This document shows positions 60,417 to 64,000 of a stretch of DNA of 64,000 nucleotides, piece after piece. The stretch is from Nostoc sp. NMS7 (lineage in GTDB: Bacteria; Cyanobacteriota; Cyanobacteriia; Cyanobacteriales; Nostocaceae), in the NCBI RefSeq assembly GCF_017115085.1, contig NZ_JABXKJ010000263.1, positions 40,679 through 104,678 on the forward strand. Direction: 5' to 3'. The stretch's first letter is position 1. Each line of letters starts with the position of its first letter. The position numbers and the translations under genes are program-made. The notes beneath the pieces were generated by a model that did not search any database, was not told where the DNA came from, and saw only the letters and a list, made by a program, of their open reading frames with translations.

Positions 60417-60711
60417 ACGGGATGAAACCGAGGCAGAGGATATGTTGGACGAATATGACTTCAGCAATGCCAAACCTGGTAGACATCGAGGGTTTCAGGG
60501 ATCGTTGATTCGGGTTTTGGAAGACGGTACGGAGCAAGTGATTGAGTTGAGACCAAAAACCGATACCCTGACTGTTGAACGAGATCAGCGGCACATCAGT
60601 TTGCTGCTGGATGCCTTCATCGTGGAATATTTCGAGGCAAAGGCGGGTGAGCAAGGGGTTCAAGGGCTGATTAATCAGGTGTTGGCAGAGTATATTCATA
60701 ATTGCGACTAG
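60385..60711 (+). CDS. BrnA-type antitoxin partner
   Basis: This protein has 108 residues from MNDESMNHKLERDETEAEDM; an earlier Met at 60295 lies deep in brnT and was rejected. It has an acidic N-terminus with DEYDFSNAKPGRHRG, a beta-strand middle and a C-terminal helical part with VQGLINQVLAEYIHNCD. It would bind BrnT and the shared promoter. The C-terminus is longer than simple BrnA, so it may be a related antitoxin fold. It is coupled to brnT by overlap. Confidence 0.75.
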   Translation: MNDESMNHKLERDETEAEDMLDEYDFSNAKPGRHRGFQGSLIRVLEDGTEQVIELRPKTDTLTVERDQRHISLLLDAFIVEYFEAKAGEQGVQGLINQVLAEYIHNCD

Positions 60712-60713
60712 GA

Positions 60714-62416
60714 TCAAAACTCCCACGAAATCGTGCCCTGCACCGTGAACGGCTCACCAGGATAAACACGCAAAAGGTCACGAGCAGACTCAAAATAATC
60801 CACATCAAACAGATTTCTGAAATTAACCTGTGCGCGGAGCTGTCCTTGTTTATAGAAAATGGCAGCATCAGTACGGAAATAACTCGGCAACTGAAAAAAT
60901 AGATATACTTTAATCTTCCGCCCAAAATTTAACATATTTTGGGCTGTTTTTATCGGATTTCTCTTAACATTCAACACTTTTGAATTCTACCAATATCTTG
61001 ATGAACATAATTGTCATTCCTGTCAGATCCACTAGTGTTGAGGTTGCGTGGTATTTTCCCATTTGGGTTAGGTAGTACAGTGCCGACGGCTGGTAGCCAC
61101 AATCGATTGGTGTCTGCACTGATATACTCTCCTTCCAGAGTTAGCTTTGTGCGCTCACCAATGGCAAAACTAACCACTGGCGCAATGAGTAGATTTTTAT
61201 CATGAGCAAAATCGATAAAACTGCCTGCATCTTTATAAGACACATTTAGTCGATACAGCCCTGTTTTGTCATCGTTTAAAGGCCCAGACAGATCGACAGC
61301 GCCCCGATAATAGCTGTAACTTCCAACCGTTGCTTCAAGGGCATAGTAAGGAGTGGCGAGGGGCTGCTTGGTAATCAAGTTGACTGTGCCACCGGGACTA
61401 CCATTACCAAACAGAGCTGAAGCCGGACCTTTGAGGGCTTCCACTCGCTCTATATTGGAGAGTTCCAGTGAGCGATCGCCCAGAGGATCTATCAGACCAT
61501 TCCTGATCGTAGTCCCACTACTATCAAAGCCCCGAATGGTAAATGCACTTGTTTCGTTATTGCCAGGTGATCCAGATGATGTAATCACACCGGGAACATT
61601 TCTTAAAGCATCGTTCAAGCGGGTGGCTTGTTGGTCGCGGATTACCTGTTGCGGTACAACTTGAATTGATTGCGGGATGTCGCGCAAGGGTGTATCGGTT
61701 TTGGTCGCAGTGGTCGCATCTGGTACACTGTATCCATCTTGTTCTCCTGTCACCACCAATTCAATTGGCTGATTATCCGGCCCTGATGGTTGCTTCGGCT
61801 GAGTTGGGTTTGTTGGCTGCTCTACTTGAGGTGTTGGTTGTGTTTGGGGTGGCTGCTGTGCAGTAGATGCAGCAGTTGTCAACCCGAAAATCAAACCTTC
61901 ATCACTGTCAAATAACTCGACTGTTGGTGAGCTTGCCTCACCGATCACCGTCACCCGGATTGTGTTAGCATTAAAATTTGTTACTGTTATTTCAGTAACT
62001 CCCGCAAGTGGTTTTTCCGAACGGAATGTAAACCCATCACCATTGGGTAAACGCAGCTGGGCATTAGGAATATCAGCAATAAAACTATTACCAGTACTGC
62101 GATTAGTAATTTGTAATTGTTCCCCTTTGGTGGTTTGTAAAATCACCTCCACACCTTTGGCGGTAGGATTTGCCTTCACTGCTGTCACTTGCACAACTGC
62201 ACTTGAAGGTGTTGACGATTGAGAAAACAACTCGCTAACATTAGTGGCTGGGCGTTCAATCTCGCTCAGTCGCTTAATTGTTGTAATTGCTGTTGTCTGA
62301 TTCTGTTTCACTTCTGCCCGTACAGATTGTGCCATCAACAATGGCAGAAAACTCATCACCAAACACAGCCAAATATTAGACGACAACTCTTGAATCCTCA
62401 CAATAATTCCCCACAC
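60714..62416 (-). pseudogene. TonB-dependent siderophore receptor, internally deleted
   Basis: The N-terminal part (60971-62416, 481 codons) has a signal peptide, an AMIN domain (VVQVTAVKANPTAKGVEVIL), a Pro/Gln linker, the plug (DIPQSIQVVPQQVIRDQQAT, ERVEALKGPASALFGNGSPG) and the first barrel strands. It stops at DIGRIQKC. The C-terminal signature (FRTDAAIFYKQGQLRAQVNF, NLFDVDYFESARD, ending GTISWEF) is at 60714-60900 in another frame. About 300 codons of barrel are missing and about 75 bases of foreign DNA, including a terminator, sit at the junction. It cannot work as a receptor. Confidence 0.85.
60920..60951 (+). terminator. Hairpin terminator inside the deleted receptor
   Basis: GCCCAAAAT / ATTTTGGGC with a 7-base loop is followed by TGTTTTTA on the plus strand. 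It is not part of any receptor coding sequence and may be left from an inserted element, or terminates brnTA. Confidence 0.7.
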
Positions 62417-62517
62417 TCCAGTAACTAAAACCCTCTTTGTTGAGAAGATTTCTGAATAAACTCAAAATTGAGATTAGAGGAATTAGATGAGTCGCGTCTA
62501 CCCCAATACAGAATTAA

Positions 62518-63501
62518 TCATCGCCAAACAGACTTTTCTGGCAACCGACACTGACTAGGAGAGATACCAAACTTACGTTTAAAAGCAACACTAAAGTGGG
62601 TGGGATTGGAGTAACCAGTCATAATTGCCACATCTAGCACTGTGCGATTTCCTTCTCTGAGCCAGCGTTTTGCTCGCTCCATGCGTTTGTCTGTCAAGTA
62701 ACCAAATACGGTAGTATCAAAGAGTCGCTGAAAACCACGTTGCAGGGTGCGATCGCTTACTCCTACCTGTTGTGCTAATTCTAGTAATGATGGTGGATTT
62801 TCTAGACGGGAGAGTAAAATTTCTCTTGCTTGATATATCCGCTCCACAGTTCCGGCTCTAAATCGTGGTTGCGGTTCATCTTGGTCAGCTAAGAAGGGGG
62901 CAAGTTGCAATGCCATCAACTCTAGCACCTTCGCCTGTAAATACAAACGCTTCGTCATCCCGTGGTAAGGACAGTTGACTATTTGCTGTGCCACTGTCTG
63001 TATTGCTGTTGTAGTTTTTGGGTAGAGCAATATCTGCCACTCGTTACCCTTTGCCAAAAAACGTAATTGCGGTGGAATTTCTCCGTCCCCTGTAGGAAAA
63101 AAGGTTGCCAACAACTCAGGAGGCATACTGAAGCCAATACCCAGGTGCGCTTGAGAATCCAAAAAAGCCATCTTTGGTTGAATGCCGCCACCGGAAATGG
63201 CTGTGTATCCTTCTCCTATTTGCCCTCCAAATTCATCTATAACTTTTCCTGAAAGACGAACACAAAATTGCAAAGGGTGAACGCATTCACAGCCTGGTTC
63301 CAGTATGTCATCGTAGTATTCGTAGTTACCAATCCCCAGCCACACTTGGGGATGCACTTCTATGCTTCGCGTATATCCTTTGCCCAGTTGCTTGGGTACT
63401 TGACAATAGGATTCAAATGGCTCTGACAAGTTTTGCTGGCTATTCTGTCTAGCTTCTGCCCAAAGCTCTTTTTCCTGTTCCGGCGTTAGGGTAATTGTCA
63501 T
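62518..63501 (-). CDS. AraC-family regulator, PchR-like
   Basis: This 327-residue protein has an N-terminal ligand-binding region of about 220 residues (GYTRSIEVHPQVWLGIGNYE, PPELLATFFPTG) and a C-terminal AraC domain: LLELAQQVGVSDRTLQRGFQ and TVLDVAIMTGYSNPTHFSVA-FKRKFGISPSQCR. PchR-like regulators sense iron-siderophore and activate receptor genes. It lies directly upstream of, and in the same direction as, the broken TonB receptor, so it is probably its former regulator. The gene itself is intact. Confidence 0.85.
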   Translation of the reverse strand: MTITLTPEQEKELWAEARQNSQQNLSEPFESYCQVPKQLGKGYTRSIEVHPQVWLGIGNYEYYDDILEPGCECVHPLQFCVRLSGKVIDEFGGQIGEGYTAISGGGIQPKMAFLDSQAHLGIGFSMPPELLATFFPTGDGEIPPQLRFLAKGNEWQILLYPKTTTAIQTVAQQIVNCPYHGMTKRLYLQAKVLELMALQLAPFLADQDEPQPRFRAGTVERIYQAREILLSRLENPPSLLELAQQVGVSDRTLQRGFQRLFDTTVFGYLTDKRMERAKRWLREGNRTVLDVAIMTGYSNPTHFSVAFKRKFGISPSQCRLPEKSVWR

Positions 63502-63570
63502 AGCTGGCGATTGGTAGATGGTTAGAAATTAATGATATAAATTATCAATAAATTTATCACGATTTATTCG

Positions 63571-63783
63571 TATATATTGTTGAAATTGTTTACAACAAAG
63601 AAATAGAACCTCATCTTCTTGATCAAAGTAAAATTGCTAGCATAGATTTAGGATTGAATAATTTAGCGGCTGTAACTTTCAATCAGTCCGGTTTAGTACC
63701 GTTCCTGATAAATGGCAGACCTTTAAAATCTATCAATCACTTTTTCAATAGACAAAAAGCACTTTTTCAAGCTATCCCTCTTT
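63571..63783 (+). pseudogene. TnpB-family remnant
   Basis: The frame reads EIVYNKEIEPHLLDQSKIAS then IDLGLNNLAAVTFNQSG and GRPLKSINHFFNRQKALFQA, the start of a TnpB RuvC domain (first catalytic Asp in IDLGLNN). No start region is present, and after FQA the sequence changes to unrelated DNA bordered by the TCTGTCACT-type motif. It is a decayed fragment unrelated in sequence to the intact tnpB at 15334. Confidence 0.7.
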
Positions 63784-63958
63784 TGTCACTCTCCGGGAGG
63801 GTAATAGCTAGAAGCCTCATCAGGCAATCAATACAAGCTATCCTATTAGAAAAAAATCGGTGTTGTATTTGTTATTAGAAAAAAATCGTGTGAACCCTTG
63901 GTAGATAAAAGCTCTAGAATTCAGAAATGGCAAATGTTTTCGGAGAGTGACAGAAGCT
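63783..63958. repeat. Candidate miniature element, copy 2
   Basis: CTTTTGTCACTCTCCGGGAG on the left and, inverted, CTTCTGTCACTCTCCGAAAA on the right bound about 175 bases beginning exactly where the TnpB remnant stops being TnpB-like. Interior sequence differs from the pair at 51689-51848. Confidence 0.35.
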
Positions 63959-64000
63959 GTTTACGGACGCTATCGCTTCCGTTATGGATGGAAGAAACAA

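Overview
The window comes from a filamentous, Nostocales-type cyanobacterium. The evidence is the very frequent HIP1 octamer GCGATCGC, heptameric and palindromic repeats typical of Nostoc-like genomes, cyanobacterial families (DUF3153, AMIN-TonB receptor, AAA-like proteins beginning MPIDLREFYQ) and a cyanobacterial type V-K CRISPR-associated transposon. Identifications rest on motif reading and family knowledge; no database search was run.

Region 1 (1-18.3 kb) is a block of phage structural genes, almost all on the minus strand. In transcription order it runs from the C-terminal part of a tape-measure-like protein, through tail and baseplate-like proteins, a GH24 lysozyme, a ferritin-like protein, scaffold and major capsid protein, to large surface proteins cut by the window edge. 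A TnpB insertion (about 15.3-16.8 kb) with a divergent ribbon-helix-helix gene interrupts it. No integrase, terminase or portal is visible, so this is part of a prophage or a remnant.

Region 2 (18.3-32.2 kb) is accessory DNA: a TRADD-N/pentapeptide protein divergent from a TRADD-N-associated two-TM protein (predicted conflict system), a duplicated small-gene/HNH cassette, a ribbon-helix-helix gene with operator-like repeats, an antirepressor and a helical protein, a pentapeptide membrane protein with a hexanucleotide microsatellite, a TumE-like gene, a GC-rich SGNH hydrolase island, a short-repeat cluster and a lipoprotein. A second, diverged tape-measure gene follows at 32.2-33.98 kb.

Region 3 (33,980-55,606, 21.6 kb) is an essentially complete V-K CRISPR-associated Tn7-like transposon. 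It has matching TGTACA ends, tnsB-tnsC-tniQ at the left end, and cas12k, tracrRNA, a 7-repeat array and a shortened delocalised repeat at the right end. The delocalised guide resembles a tRNA-Val anticodon region. Cargo: a predicted PD-(D/E)XK protein in the cas12k operon, two paralogous small HTH proteins with palindromic sites, a decayed type I R-M locus (truncated HsdR; HsdM fused to an unrelated HATPase/winged-helix protein), and a tightly coupled five-gene operon (SIS-HAD, PRTase-CE-like, AAA ATPase with an in-frame stop, unknown, PfkB kinase) that looks like a nucleotide/sugar-based defence system. The two flanks are different broken genes with no target duplication.

Region 4 (55.6-64 kb) is chromosomal: an AAA-like gene fragment, leuC-leuD, a TPR membrane protein, a DUF3153 lipoprotein, a BrnT/BrnA toxin-antitoxin pair, an internally deleted TonB receptor with its AraC regulator, and a TnpB remnant.
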